Source of the DNA: DASZOC01 sp035550975
Lineage (GTDB): Bacteria; Actinomycetota; CADDZG01; WHSQ01
NCBI GenBank assembly: GCA_035550975.1
Contig: DASZOC010000080.1
Location: forward strand, 1 to 28,701
DNA length: 28,701 nucleotides
Reading direction: 5' to 3'
The stretch's first letter is position 1; each line of letters starts with the position of its first letter. The notes under the pieces were generated by a model. The model did no database searches and had not been told where the DNA came from. It saw nothing but the letters and a program-made list of their open reading frames with translations. The position numbers and the translations under genes are program-made. Shown piece after piece: positions 14,546 through 22,437 of the stretch.

Positions 14546-15502
14546 ATGCGCCTCGGCCTGACGGTTCCCGTCCTTCCCTTCGACGTGCGGCATTCGTGCG
14601 AGCTCGCACGTCACGCCGAGGGACTCGGGTACACCGACGCCTGGGCCGCGGAGGCCTCCGGAACCGACGGGTTCTCGGTCGCGTCCGCGGTCGGTATCGC
14701 TACCGACCGCATGCGCGTCGGCATCGCGATCGTCCCCATCTTCACGCGACCGCCGGCGTTGCTCGCGATGAGCACGCTGGCCGCGCAACAAGCATGCGCC
14801 GGCCGCTTCTGTCTCGGGCTCGGTGCGTCGTCACCGACGATCGTGGAACGCTGGATGGGGCTCGACTTCGACAAGCCGTTGACGCGCGCGCGCGAGACGA
14901 TCGAGGCTGTCCAAGCCGCAGTGACTGGTGACAAGGTCGACTACGAGGGCGACACCGTCAGGGTCAAGGGGTTCCGCATGGAGCAAGCGGTGATCGGAAA
15001 GGTCCCCCTGTTCCTCGCCGCGCTCGGGCCGAAGATGCTGGCACTTGCCGAGGAGAAGGCCGACGGTGTCGCGTTGTTCCTGGCGTCGGAAGAGGGGGTC
15101 CGCTACGCGAAGGAACGCGCGCCGAGTTGCGAGACGCTCGCGCGCCTTATCTGCTTCGTCGGCGACGATCCTTCCGAGGTGCGCGACTTCGCGCGCTGGC
15201 TGCTGACGCCTTACCTGACCGTTCCCGGCTACAACCGCTTCGTGGCGGCGCAGGGTTTCGAAGTCGAAGCACGAGCGGTGGCGACCGCGTGGGGTGCCGG
15301 GGACAGGAAGGGCGCGGGCGCGGCGATATCGGACCGGCTCGTCGACGCGCTCGTGATCGCCGGACCTGCACAAGCGTGCCGCGAGCGCATCGCGTCCTTC
15401 CGCGAAGCAGGTCTCGACACGCCCATTCTCATGTTGCTGTCGCAGAAAGGTCCGCAAGCGGTCGAGCGCGCGATCGACGAAATGGCGCCCTCTTCGGCGT
15501 GA
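14546..15502 (+). CDS. LLM-class (F420-type) flavin-dependent oxidoreductase
   Basis: The 318-residue product is a TIM-barrel oxidoreductase of the luciferase-like monooxygenase family, whose actinobacterial members often use coenzyme F420. Supporting segments are MRLGLTVP, ELARHAEGLGYTDAWAAE (typical first helix), VGIAIVPIFTRPPALLAMS, and GRFCLGLGASSP. A C-terminal domain carries IAGPAQACRERIASFREAGL, also typical. The substrate cannot be predicted. ATG 14546 has no ribosome site, suggesting leaderless translation. It sits between the two ccm blocks, in the opposite direction, and its stop lies three bases from the convergent lipoprotein gene, so a link to cytochrome maturation is not implied. 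Confidence 0.88.
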   Translation: MRLGLTVPVLPFDVRHSCELARHAEGLGYTDAWAAEASGTDGFSVASAVGIATDRMRVGIAIVPIFTRPPALLAMSTLAAQQACAGRFCLGLGASSPTIVERWMGLDFDKPLTRARETIEAVQAAVTGDKVDYEGDTVRVKGFRMEQAVIGKVPLFLAALGPKMLALAEEKADGVALFLASEEGVRYAKERAPSCETLARLICFVGDDPSEVRDFARWLLTPYLTVPGYNRFVAAQGFEVEARAVATAWGAGDRKGAGAAISDRLVDALVIAGPAQACRERIASFREAGLDTPILMLLSQKGPQAVERAIDEMAPSSA

Positions 15503-15505
15503 TGG

Positions 15506-16642
15506 CTACGCGCGGACGATGCGCGCCAGCTCGAAGTGCATCGGGTCGGGCGGGGACCAGATCCCGCCCCACGTGAAGCCCCACCTCTGAAAGATGCGCA
15601 CGACGTCCGGGTGCATGTCACCGCGGGTGCCGAGGTGGTTCGTCGACGCGTTCAGGTCCAGAGCGAGTCCGAACGCATGCATCGACAGTCCTCTTCGTGG
15701 ATCGCGGCCGATGAAGCGAGGGACGTAGCAACCCGCGTAGTCGCCGGGCCGTATCTCGTCGGCCAAGTCCGTGTCCTCGATCTCTGCCAGCGCCGCAGCG
15801 AGCTGGGGGATCATGATCCTGTGGCATCGGACGGTGCCGAGGATCGGCACGGTTCCGGTGGCGATGTTCGATGCGACCCACGCCGGATCAGGGTCGATGA
15901 ACCCGTTCGACAGGATGCGGAACGTCATCGTTCCGATCGCCGCGCCGCTCGCCGTCCCGACCGCCTGCGGCGCCGCCCCTGATCTGTCTGCCGCCGGTTC
16001 GGCCGCGATCCGGCGGAGGGTCGCATGGGGCAGGCGTCGTTCCAGCTCGCGCCCCAGTGCATCGATCGCCGCCCCCGGCTTGGCCCCGAATACGAGCAGT
16101 CGCGGCGGGCCGAGACGCATCGTGCGAGCGACCTTCGACGAGACCATGATGTCGGCGAGGTTCGGCGTCCCGTTGTCGGCGAACGCGCCTATGCCGAGCG
16201 AGGTGGTTCCGACCCGTAGCTCGTCGGCCGGCTCGACGTGCAATTTGTCCGCGGCGTCGAACGTCAGCACTGCTCGGTCCGACATCAAGGCCGTCCAGAC
16301 GAACTCCGCGTCGCGCGTCGACGACGGGGCCACGGAACGGAACGGAAGCGGGTCTACCGCCGCGACGCGCAGCTTCCGGCGCGCTGCAGGACCGCGGACC
16401 GATATCCGCTTGACGCTGACGGGCGCCAGCACCGCCACGCCGGGCGTCTTGGCGGCTTGCTTCAGACGGATCGCCGATGCGGGCTCGTCGAGGATCGCCA
16501 CCCATGCGGGGTCGGCGCGGATCGGGTCCGGCAGCGCGAACGCTGCGGATCGGTCCTGCGGTGGGTCCCACAGCACCGCCTGGCGTCCGCCGCACGACGC
16601 GGCGACGATGACAGTAAGCGTCGCGACCAGTAGACGTCTCAT
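15506..16642 (-). CDS. Lipoprotein with C-terminal M15-like D,D/L,D-peptidase domain
   Basis: A 378-residue product starts with MRRLLVATLTVIVAASCGG, a lipoprotein signal with Cys17 after VAAS. The middle (about 60-250) is unrecognised. The C-terminal 90 residues resemble VanY/M15 zinc carboxypeptidases: SMHAFGLALDLN provides His322 and Asp329, and PDPMHFEL gives His369, with the usual WGGIW before it. Such enzymes trim peptidoglycan peptides. The ATG at 16642 overlaps the ccmB stop (ATGA), so it is translated with the ccm operon, an unexpected partner for heme export. It may allow large complexes through the wall or be a passenger; both are inference. Confidence 0.83.
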   Translation of the reverse strand: MRRLLVATLTVIVAASCGGRQAVLWDPPQDRSAAFALPDPIRADPAWVAILDEPASAIRLKQAAKTPGVAVLAPVSVKRISVRGPAARRKLRVAAVDPLPFRSVAPSSTRDAEFVWTALMSDRAVLTFDAADKLHVEPADELRVGTTSLGIGAFADNGTPNLADIMVSSKVARTMRLGPPRLLVFGAKPGAAIDALGRELERRLPHATLRRIAAEPAADRSGAAPQAVGTASGAAIGTMTFRILSNGFIDPDPAWVASNIATGTVPILGTVRCHRIMIPQLAAALAEIEDTDLADEIRPGDYAGCYVPRFIGRDPRRGLSMHAFGLALDLNASTNHLGTRGDMHPDVVRIFQRWGFTWGGIWSPPDPMHFELARIVRA

Positions 16643-17388
16643 CGATCAACCGCGAACTCGAACGCCAGCGCGCCGATGACGGCGAACACGACATCCGATG
16701 CGACGAGGATGCCGAACCAGCCGCGAGCCGCGACGGTTCCCAGCCCACCTCCCGCGAACACGTCGGCGGTCAACTCCGTGGCCGCGATGAATATCGGCAC
16801 GAGGACGGGTAGGGCCAGGATCGGCAGCATGACCTCGCGGCTGCGCGTCTGCGCGGCGAGCGCCGAGAACAGCGTCCCGACCATGACGAAGCCGATGTCG
16901 ACGAGGAGCACCACCGCGACGACCCCGAGCCAGCGGCCTCCTCCGAGGTCGATCGAGAACAACAACGCGAACGCCGGCACGAGGAAGACCTCGACGACGG
17001 CCAGCGTCACGAGGTTCGAAGCTGCCTTCGAGGCGAACAGGGCCGAGCGGTCCACCGGCGCGAGGAACAATGGCTCCAGCGCGCCCTCCGTGCGTTCGAC
17101 CTCGAACGCGCGCGCGAAGCCGATCAGGCCGGCGAACAGGATGGTCACCCAGAGGAACCCGCTCAGGACCTCGGTCACCGCTACCGAGCCCTGCCCGAGA
17201 CGAACCGCGCTACCGACGGCCGCGCCGGGCGGCAGCGTGAATGCGAGCAGCAGCGTGACCGTGAACGCGAACGCGAGCATCCCCGGCAACGTCTCGCGCC
17301 CTCGTGCCTCGACCGCCAGATCCTTGCGCACGAGCAGCAGGGTCTTTCCCGTGAAGCCGAGGGACTTCTCGGCCACCGCGAGCGTCAT
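16639..17388 (-). CDS. ccmB: Heme exporter protein B (CcmB)
   Basis: CcmB is the membrane partner of the CcmA ATPase; the CcmABC(D) complex uses ATP to release heme-loaded CcmE. The 249-residue product has about six helices and typical segments: a cytoplasmic N-terminus with LLVRKDLAVEARGRETLPGM, FAGLIGFARAFEVERTEGALEPLFLAPVD split by helix ends, and VMLPILALPVLVPIF. ATG 17388 overlaps the ccmA stop by four bases. The frame is open further upstream only as a shadow of ccmA. Length is close to the family norm. Confidence 0.92.
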   Translation of the reverse strand: MTLAVAEKSLGFTGKTLLLVRKDLAVEARGRETLPGMLAFAFTVTLLLAFTLPPGAAVGSAVRLGQGSVAVTEVLSGFLWVTILFAGLIGFARAFEVERTEGALEPLFLAPVDRSALFASKAASNLVTLAVVEVFLVPAFALLFSIDLGGGRWLGVVAVVLLVDIGFVMVGTLFSALAAQTRSREVMLPILALPVLVPIFIAATELTADVFAGGGLGTVAARGWFGILVASDVVFAVIGALAFEFAVDR

Positions 17389-18020
17389 CGCACGATCCCT
17401 GCCGCGGTACGCGCGTGGTCGCTCGCGACACGACCGCGACGCAGCACGATCCCGGCGTCGGCGAAGCTCTTGAGGCGCTTGGCGCCGTGGGTCGCGATGA
17501 TCGCCGTACGCCCGGGAGCACGCCACTGCTTTATCGCGTCCGTGACGAGGTCGGCCGCGTCGTCGTCGAGCCCCGCGAAGGGCTTGTCGAGCAGAAGGAT
17601 CGACGGCTGGTGAACTAGGGCGCGCGCGACGGACGCGCGGCGCTTGAGCCCCGACGACAGCTCGCCGACCCGCGCGTCGGCGCGGGGGCCGAGGCCGACG
17701 CTCGCGGCCGGAGCTCCCCACAACGCCGCGAACAGGCTCAGGTTCTCCCTCACCGTCAGTCGGGGATAGAGACCCGCCTCGTGACCCGCGTAACCGATCC
17801 GCCGCCGCAACGATTCGTCTGCCGGGTGGCGCGGCACCCCGTCGAAGGAGACGTCGCCGGATGCAGGGCGGAACAGGCCGCTGATGACGCGGAGCAAGGT
17901 CGACTTTCCCGACCCGTTCGGCCCGTAGACGCCCGTCACGCCCTCCCCGATCGACAGCGTCACATCGTCGAGCGCGATGGTGCGCCCATAGACGACTCGT
18001 ACGCCGGCGAGGTCGATCAC
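17385..18020 (-). CDS. ccmA: Heme exporter ATP-binding protein CcmA, atypical Walker B
   Basis: This 211-residue ABC ATPase powers the CcmABC complex. It has Walker A GPNGSGKST (33-41), the signature LSSGLKRR (121-128), a Walker B region ILLLDKPFAGLD (141-152) and the switch histidine in ATHGAKRL (His178). In Walker B the catalytic glutamate after the Asp is Lys146 (AAG codon), so hydrolysis may be impaired or work differently. The GTG start at 18020 overlaps the previous stop (GTGA). Family identity rests on length, the following ccmB and the ccm context, since single-domain ABC proteins are alike. A sequencing error at the codon cannot be ruled out. Confidence 0.9.
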   Translation of the reverse strand: MIDLAGVRVVYGRTIALDDVTLSIGEGVTGVYGPNGSGKSTLLRVISGLFRPASGDVSFDGVPRHPADESLRRRIGYAGHEAGLYPRLTVRENLSLFAALWGAPAASVGLGPRADARVGELSSGLKRRASVARALVHQPSILLLDKPFAGLDDDAADLVTDAIKQWRAPGRTAIIATHGAKRLKSFADAGIVLRRGRVASDHARTAAGIVR

Positions 18021-19189
18021 GACCGAAGCGTCTCGAGCGAGCGCAATCGGTCGACCAGCGGTGCCCGCCGCGTGTGCCACGCGCGTTCGTCGAGGTCGCC
18101 GGATTCGAACGCGATATCGAGCGCGGCCACCTCCTCCAGCAAGCGTTCGCGGCTCGGCGGATCCACGGGAACCTCGCGCGGACGCCGGCGCCGGCCGAAC
18201 AACCACGCACCGGCGCCGACGAGCACTACGAGTCCACCGAGGCTCGCGAGCAGCGGTCCAACCGACATATCCGCGTTGGCGACGGCGATCGCTTGCAGGG
18301 GATCGCCGGCCGCGATCGGATCGTTCGTGCTCCAGCGCTCGTAGGTCTTGCCTTCCAGCGTCACGGCTTCTCCCGCGTGCAGCCGGTTGCTACGCACTTC
18401 GAGCGGTGCCGCCGCGAAGATCGAGAGCTCGTCGGTGTCGTAGAGGACGGGACGAGACAGATCGAAGCTCCCACCCTCGCCGCTCAAGACGTAAGAGAAG
18501 GTCGTCCGGGTGTCGCCGGGCGGGAACGCGATCGTCGCCGCGAACCCCTGGTCGACGTCGACCAGGTCGGGGATGTCGAGGTCCGACTCGAAGACGTTGA
18601 TCCCGGTCGCGCCGGAAGGGAGCGCGAACGCGACGGTTGCCCCGCTTGCGGCGTCACCGATCAGACCTGCGCCACGCCCTATGTACGCCCTGTCACTCCC
18701 GTTGACGACCGTTACCGACTCGATCACGCCGACGCCCGTTTCGCTGGGGACGACGAAGAGGTTGTCGCGCCGGATACGGATCACCGCGGGGTCCGTCGTC
18801 GTGGGCCAGACCCGCATCGTCGAGGTGATGACCGGGCGCGTGGAGGTGTCCGATGGCAGCGACACCGGCCGTCCCGCGAACAGCCCGCCTTCGAAGCGCG
18901 CGTCGAGCGCGTAGAAACGGTCTTCACCCGTCGCGAGGCCCACGAACCGGTAGCGTCCGCGCCGGTCGGAGCGCGCCACCGCAACCTTGCCGTTGTCTCC
19001 CTCCTCGGTGCCGGTCGTCAACGTCAACTCGACCCCGGGCTGCGGGCGCCCGGTCGTCGCGTTGACGACCTTGCCCTCGATGACGCCCGTCGGAGCGGCG
19101 TGTCCGCGGGGCGCGCCGGTCACGACGGCGCCGGCCGCGACCGCCAGCAAGAGCATGGCTCTTCGTCTGCGAGCCGATCGTCGTTCCAC
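18017..19189 (-). CDS. Secreted/membrane protein with carboxypeptidase-regulatory-like domain, in the ccm operon
   Basis: A 390-residue protein starts at GTG 19189 (ATG 19156 is an alternative). It has a basic start and signal peptide (about 12-31), then a beta-sandwich region like carboxypeptidase regulatory/CnaB domains (VIEGKVVNATTGRPQPGVEL at about 36-55, GRYRFVGL later). More beta-rich external sequence follows, then a membrane helix at about 308-331 with RRRR after it. The cytoplasmic tail (345-390: RERLLEEVAALDIAFESGDL, DERAW) resembles the short SHOCT-like or CcmI-like helical modules. It lies between ccmI and ccmA with overlapping codons, so it is probably a lineage-specific part of the maturation machinery. 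Function unknown. Confidence 0.8.
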   Translation of the reverse strand: MERRSARRRRAMLLLAVAAGAVVTGAPRGHAAPTGVIEGKVVNATTGRPQPGVELTLTTGTEEGDNGKVAVARSDRRGRYRFVGLATGEDRFYALDARFEGGLFAGRPVSLPSDTSTRPVITSTMRVWPTTTDPAVIRIRRDNLFVVPSETGVGVIESVTVVNGSDRAYIGRGAGLIGDAASGATVAFALPSGATGINVFESDLDIPDLVDVDQGFAATIAFPPGDTRTTFSYVLSGEGGSFDLSRPVLYDTDELSIFAAAPLEVRSNRLHAGEAVTLEGKTYERWSTNDPIAAGDPLQAIAVANADMSVGPLLASLGGLVVLVGAGAWLFGRRRRPREVPVDPPSRERLLEEVAALDIAFESGDLDERAWHTRRAPLVDRLRSLETLRS

Positions 19190-19198
19190 GCCCGCGGC

Positions 19199-19528
19199 TC
19201 AGTCAGGCCGCTGCAGCCGGCGGCGCACCGCCGCGATCTCCCGCTCGAGCGCGTCGGGAGCTTCGCCGGCTGCATCGAGCTCGGCAAGGGCCGCGAGGGC
19301 CTCGGATTCGTAGCTCGCTCGCAGGTCTTTCAGGTCCTCGTCGGTCAACTTCCCGACGTCGCGCTCCGCCTCCAGGTCGAGGATCGCGAGCAGGGCTGCG
19401 TGCTTCCGGGCCTCGAGCTCGTCGGTGCGGTCATCGCCGGCGTCGGCGCGCGACCCGCGCCTCAGAGGGGCCGCGACGTACGCGAGCGCGATGACCACCA
19501 GGAACGTCACGACGAGGGTCGACGTCAT
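19199..19528 (-). CDS. ccmI: CcmI-like short membrane protein
   Basis: The 109-residue product has an N-terminal helix (about 4-21) and a cytoplasmic coiled segment with LLAILDLEAERDVGKLTDED and LRASYESEALAALAELD, characteristic of the first part of CcmI. Full-length CcmI adds a periplasmic TPR domain that chaperones apocytochromes; that domain is absent here. The ATG at 19528 overlaps the ccmH stop by four bases. It would act with CcmH and CcmF in the heme ligation complex. The assignment is by motif and position; short CcmI-like proteins are known in non-proteobacterial Ccm clusters. Confidence 0.78.
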   Translation of the reverse strand: MTSTLVVTFLVVIALAYVAAPLRRGSRADAGDDRTDELEARKHAALLAILDLEAERDVGKLTDEDLKDLRASYESEALAALAELDAAGEAPDALEREIAAVRRRLQRPD

Positions 19529-19986
19529 GCCTCACCCCGGAGCTTGGCGAGCTCGTGGTCGATGCGCCGCCGGTCCTTAGGCGTGATGTGGACGTCCGGG
19601 TCGTATCCCTCGACCGGGGCGGGCTCACGGGCCCACCGCCGTAGCAGCAGCCACGCGGTCGCGCCCGCAGCGATGGTGACGGTGATCGGCAGCAGCCAGG
19701 CGAGCAGTCCGCTGCCGCGTGGATCAGGAACTGCCCTGATCGTGGGTCCATAGTCGCGCTCGAGCTCCGTCATGATCGCGGCACGGTCGTAACCAGCCTC
19801 CGCCATCTTCGTTATGCGCTCCCGCAGCGCGACGGCAGCGTCCGAGGGGCAGTCGTGGAGCGTCAGTCCCGGGCAGAACGGCGACATGACGTCTGCAGAG
19901 ATCTGGTTCGCGACATCCTGGGGCGCCGCGAGCGCGCTCGGAACCGCGAGCGGCATCATGACCAGCACGAACGCGACGAGCCTCAT
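19525..19986 (-). CDS. ccmH: Cytochrome c maturation thiol protein CcmH, variant motif
   Basis: CcmH reduces or presents the CxxCH cysteines of apocytochrome c. The 153-residue protein has a signal peptide (1-21, ending SALAAP) and the three-helix CcmH fold signature, followed by a membrane helix (about 94-116) and a charged tail ending KLRGEA. Instead of the classical LRCxxC it has FCPGLTLHDCPS, so the two cysteines, Cys38 and Cys46, are separated by seven residues. RITKMAEAGYDRAAIMTELERDYG is typical of CcmH. ATG 19986 overlaps the ccmF stop by four bases; the longer upstream frame is a shadow of ccmF. Confidence 0.87.
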   Translation of the reverse strand: MRLVAFVLVMMPLAVPSALAAPQDVANQISADVMSPFCPGLTLHDCPSDAAVALRERITKMAEAGYDRAAIMTELERDYGPTIRAVPDPRGSGLLAWLLPITVTIAAGATAWLLLRRWAREPAPVEGYDPDVHITPKDRRRIDHELAKLRGEA

Positions 19987-21980
19987 CGCGCGGCCACCGC
20001 GGGCTCCCGAACCTCGGTCCGGACGCGAGCCGCCGCGCGCACCGGTGCCGGCGACGACAACAGGATCGTCATGCCGCCGAGCATCACGGCCGCTCCGGCC
20101 CAGATCCACCACGTCAGGGGGTTGACGAACGCGCGGATCGCGGCCGCCCCGTCCTGGTCGAACGACGTGATGACGACATAGAGGTCCTCTATCGGCCCGG
20201 TTCGTATCGCGACTTCCGATTGCGGCTGGCGTTGCGCGAAGTGGAAGTTCCGCTGCGGGAACAGCTGTCCCAGCGTCTCGCCTCCCTTCCTCACGCCGAT
20301 CACCGCCGTGTTGATCTGCTTCTCGGCCGTCGATGAGTCGCGCTGATCTTCGTAGGTCAACGTGTAGCTGCCTACGCGCATCGAGTCAGCGACGTCGACG
20401 AGGGCATGTCGTTCGGTGCCGAACGCGGCGCCGGCGAGACCGATGACGATCAGAACGACTCCGAGATGGACGACGTAGCCGCCGTAGCGTCTGCGATTGC
20501 GCGCGATCGTCGTCGACAGAGCGACCGGCCACGACGAGCGATCACGCTTGCGATGAACGCGGCTCCCGCGCACGAACTCGGAGACGATCGCGACGGTCGT
20601 GAACGTGCAGAGCCCGAACGCGAGGAGCGCGCCGGGGCTTCGGATGCCGCCGAGCGCGAGCGTTACCACGACGATGCCTCCGGCCGCGAGCGGCGCGCGG
20701 ATGACGCGCGAGAACGCTCCCTTGCTCATGCGCCGCCAAGAGATCAACGGGCCGATTCCGGTCAGACCCAAGATCGCCAGACCCAGCGGGACGAACACGG
20801 AGTTGAAGAACGGTGGCCCGACCGAAAGCCTCACTCCCGTGATGACCTCGGCGACGATCGGATAGATCGTTCCCCACAGCACCGTGAAGGCGGCGGCAAC
20901 GAACAGAACGTTGTTGGCGAGGAACGCCGACTCCCTCGACATCACAGAGTCGAACCTGTTGTCGCTGCGCAGCTCGTTCAGCCGCGCGAGGACGATCGCG
21001 ATCCCGCCCAGGAGCATGAAGCCGAGGAACGGCAGGAACCACTTTCCGATCGGCCCTTCCGTGAACGTGTGGATGCTCGAGAGGATCCCCGACCGCGTCA
21101 GGAAAGTCCCGAAGATCGCGAGTGCGTAGGTGATCAGGATGAGCGAGACGTTCCAGACCTTCAGCATCCGTCGCTTCTCCTGGATCACCACCGAGTGCAG
21201 GAACGCGGTGGCGGTGAGCCACGGCATGAACGACGCGTTCTCGACCGGGTCCCACGCCCAATACCCGCCCCAACCGAGCTCCGTGTAGGCCCACGCGCCG
21301 CCGAGCACGATCCCAACCGACAACGCGGACCAGCCGAACAGCGTCCACCTGCGCGTCGCGGTCAGCCAAGCGGTATCGAGACGCTTCGAGATGAGCGCGG
21401 CCATGGCGAACGCGAACGGGATCGAGAACCCGACGAACCCGGTATAGAGCAGCGGTGGGTGGACCAGCATGCCCGGCGATTGCAGCAGTGGGTTCAGCCC
21501 GGCACCGTCGTTCGGCACGCTGCTCAAGGTCGCGAACGGGTCCGCGGGAAGAACGAGCAGCAGGAGGAAGAACGCCGCGACGCCGGCCAAGACCGCGCCG
21601 GCCCACGCGATCAGTCGCGGGGTCTGGGTGCGAGCGCGGCCGAGCGCAATCGTGGCGAAGCCGGTCAACAAGACGGTCCAGAAGAGCAGCGATCCCTCCA
21701 TCCCACCCCAGAACGCGCCGAACATGTACGGCGCCGACAAGGAGCGGGACGAGTACTTCGCTACGTACGCGATCGAGAAGTCGTGGGTGAACAACGCCGC
21801 GAGCAGAGCCGCGGATGCAAGGCCCGTGAAGCCGAAGCTCGCGGCCAGTGAGCGCCTACCGGCGTCGGCGACCGCCCGATCCCGCCGCAGCGCGCCGGCA
21901 ACCGACAATAGGAGCGCAGCGATGCAGAACGCGAGTGCGGCTCGCAGCGAGACGGCGCCGAGCCCGGCCGGTGAACCCAC
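19983..21980 (-). CDS. ccmF: Cytochrome c heme lyase subunit CcmF
   Basis: CcmF is the large membrane component that transfers heme from CcmE to apocytochrome c. It has about 15 helices, the heme-contacting WGGYWAWDPVENASFMPW motif in the middle, SPGMLVHPPLLYTGF and FGTFLTRSGILSSIHTF, all diagnostic. The preferred GTG at 21980 gives 665 residues, lies five bases after the ccmE stop and follows GAAGG. An in-frame GTG at 22016 would give 677 residues and overlap ccmE by 31 bases. An external domain follows the later helices (about 505-620) before the last membrane helix. It is followed by ccmH and ccmI, its partners in the ligation complex. Confidence 0.95.
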   Translation of the reverse strand: MGSPAGLGAVSLRAALAFCIAALLLSVAGALRRDRAVADAGRRSLAASFGFTGLASAALLAALFTHDFSIAYVAKYSSRSLSAPYMFGAFWGGMEGSLLFWTVLLTGFATIALGRARTQTPRLIAWAGAVLAGVAAFFLLLLVLPADPFATLSSVPNDGAGLNPLLQSPGMLVHPPLLYTGFVGFSIPFAFAMAALISKRLDTAWLTATRRWTLFGWSALSVGIVLGGAWAYTELGWGGYWAWDPVENASFMPWLTATAFLHSVVIQEKRRMLKVWNVSLILITYALAIFGTFLTRSGILSSIHTFTEGPIGKWFLPFLGFMLLGGIAIVLARLNELRSDNRFDSVMSRESAFLANNVLFVAAAFTVLWGTIYPIVAEVITGVRLSVGPPFFNSVFVPLGLAILGLTGIGPLISWRRMSKGAFSRVIRAPLAAGGIVVVTLALGGIRSPGALLAFGLCTFTTVAIVSEFVRGSRVHRKRDRSSWPVALSTTIARNRRRYGGYVVHLGVVLIVIGLAGAAFGTERHALVDVADSMRVGSYTLTYEDQRDSSTAEKQINTAVIGVRKGGETLGQLFPQRNFHFAQRQPQSEVAIRTGPIEDLYVVITSFDQDGAAAIRAFVNPLTWWIWAGAAVMLGGMTILLSSPAPVRAAARVRTEVREPAVAAR

Positions 21981-21985
21981 CAGGG

Positions 21986-22399
21986 TTAGACCTTCGCCTT
22001 GAACTTCGACGGACACTTCGCGAAGACTCGTCCTGCTGCGAACGTCTCTCCGTCGAAGCTCCCGATCGCCACCACCTCGGAGGAGCCCTTGAAGGCATCC
22101 GGCATCGGGCTATCCGTCGTCACCACCACGTCGGTCCGGTCGTCGGTGACGGTGAACGTGGTCGTGAGTCCCTGTCTCTCGATCGACCCGGGGACGACGG
22201 TCCCGCTGAGCCGGACCTCGGTCGCGCCGTCCGCACCCTCGCCGACGAGCTCGGTGGGTGACACGTATTGCGATGCCGCCCCCGGCTGAGCCATCCCCCA
22301 TACCAACAGCCCGGCCAGAGTGGCGAGAACGATGCCGCCTCCGGCCCAGAACTTGGCGCGGCGGCGAGGCGGTGTGGTCGTGCTGTGGGGCTCCTCCAT
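21986..22399 (-). CDS. ccmE: Heme chaperone CcmE, cysteine-type variant
   Basis: CcmE carries heme covalently from CcmC to CcmF. The 137-residue protein has an N-terminal cytoplasmic stretch (PPRRRAKFW), one membrane helix (about 18-37) and an external OB-fold domain (YVSPTELVGEG, VRLSGTVVPGSI, TFTVTDD). In classical CcmE heme attaches to the His of HxxxY; here the site reads AKCPSKF with Cys129 and Phe133, then only KAKV to the end. A cysteine-type (CxxxY) CcmE is known from Desulfovibrio and archaea; the Phe and the very short tail are further changes. The TAA is five bases before the favoured ccmF start. Confidence 0.92.
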   Translation of the reverse strand: MEEPHSTTTPPRRRAKFWAGGGIVLATLAGLLVWGMAQPGAASQYVSPTELVGEGADGATEVRLSGTVVPGSIERQGLTTTFTVTDDRTDVVVTTDSPMPDAFKGSSEVVAIGSFDGETFAAGRVFAKCPSKFKAKV

Positions 22400-22437
22400 G
22401 AGAGGACCGAGCCTAAATGATGCTGCTCGCTAGCGAC

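Noticed and set aside
18074..19753. A 559-codon plus-strand frame opposite the ccm genes
   Set aside because: It spans three overlapping minus-strand genes and shows no domain; antisense shadow.
20406..21851. A 481-codon plus-strand frame opposite ccmF
   Set aside because: Arg/Asp/Glu-rich shadow of ccmF with no family signature.
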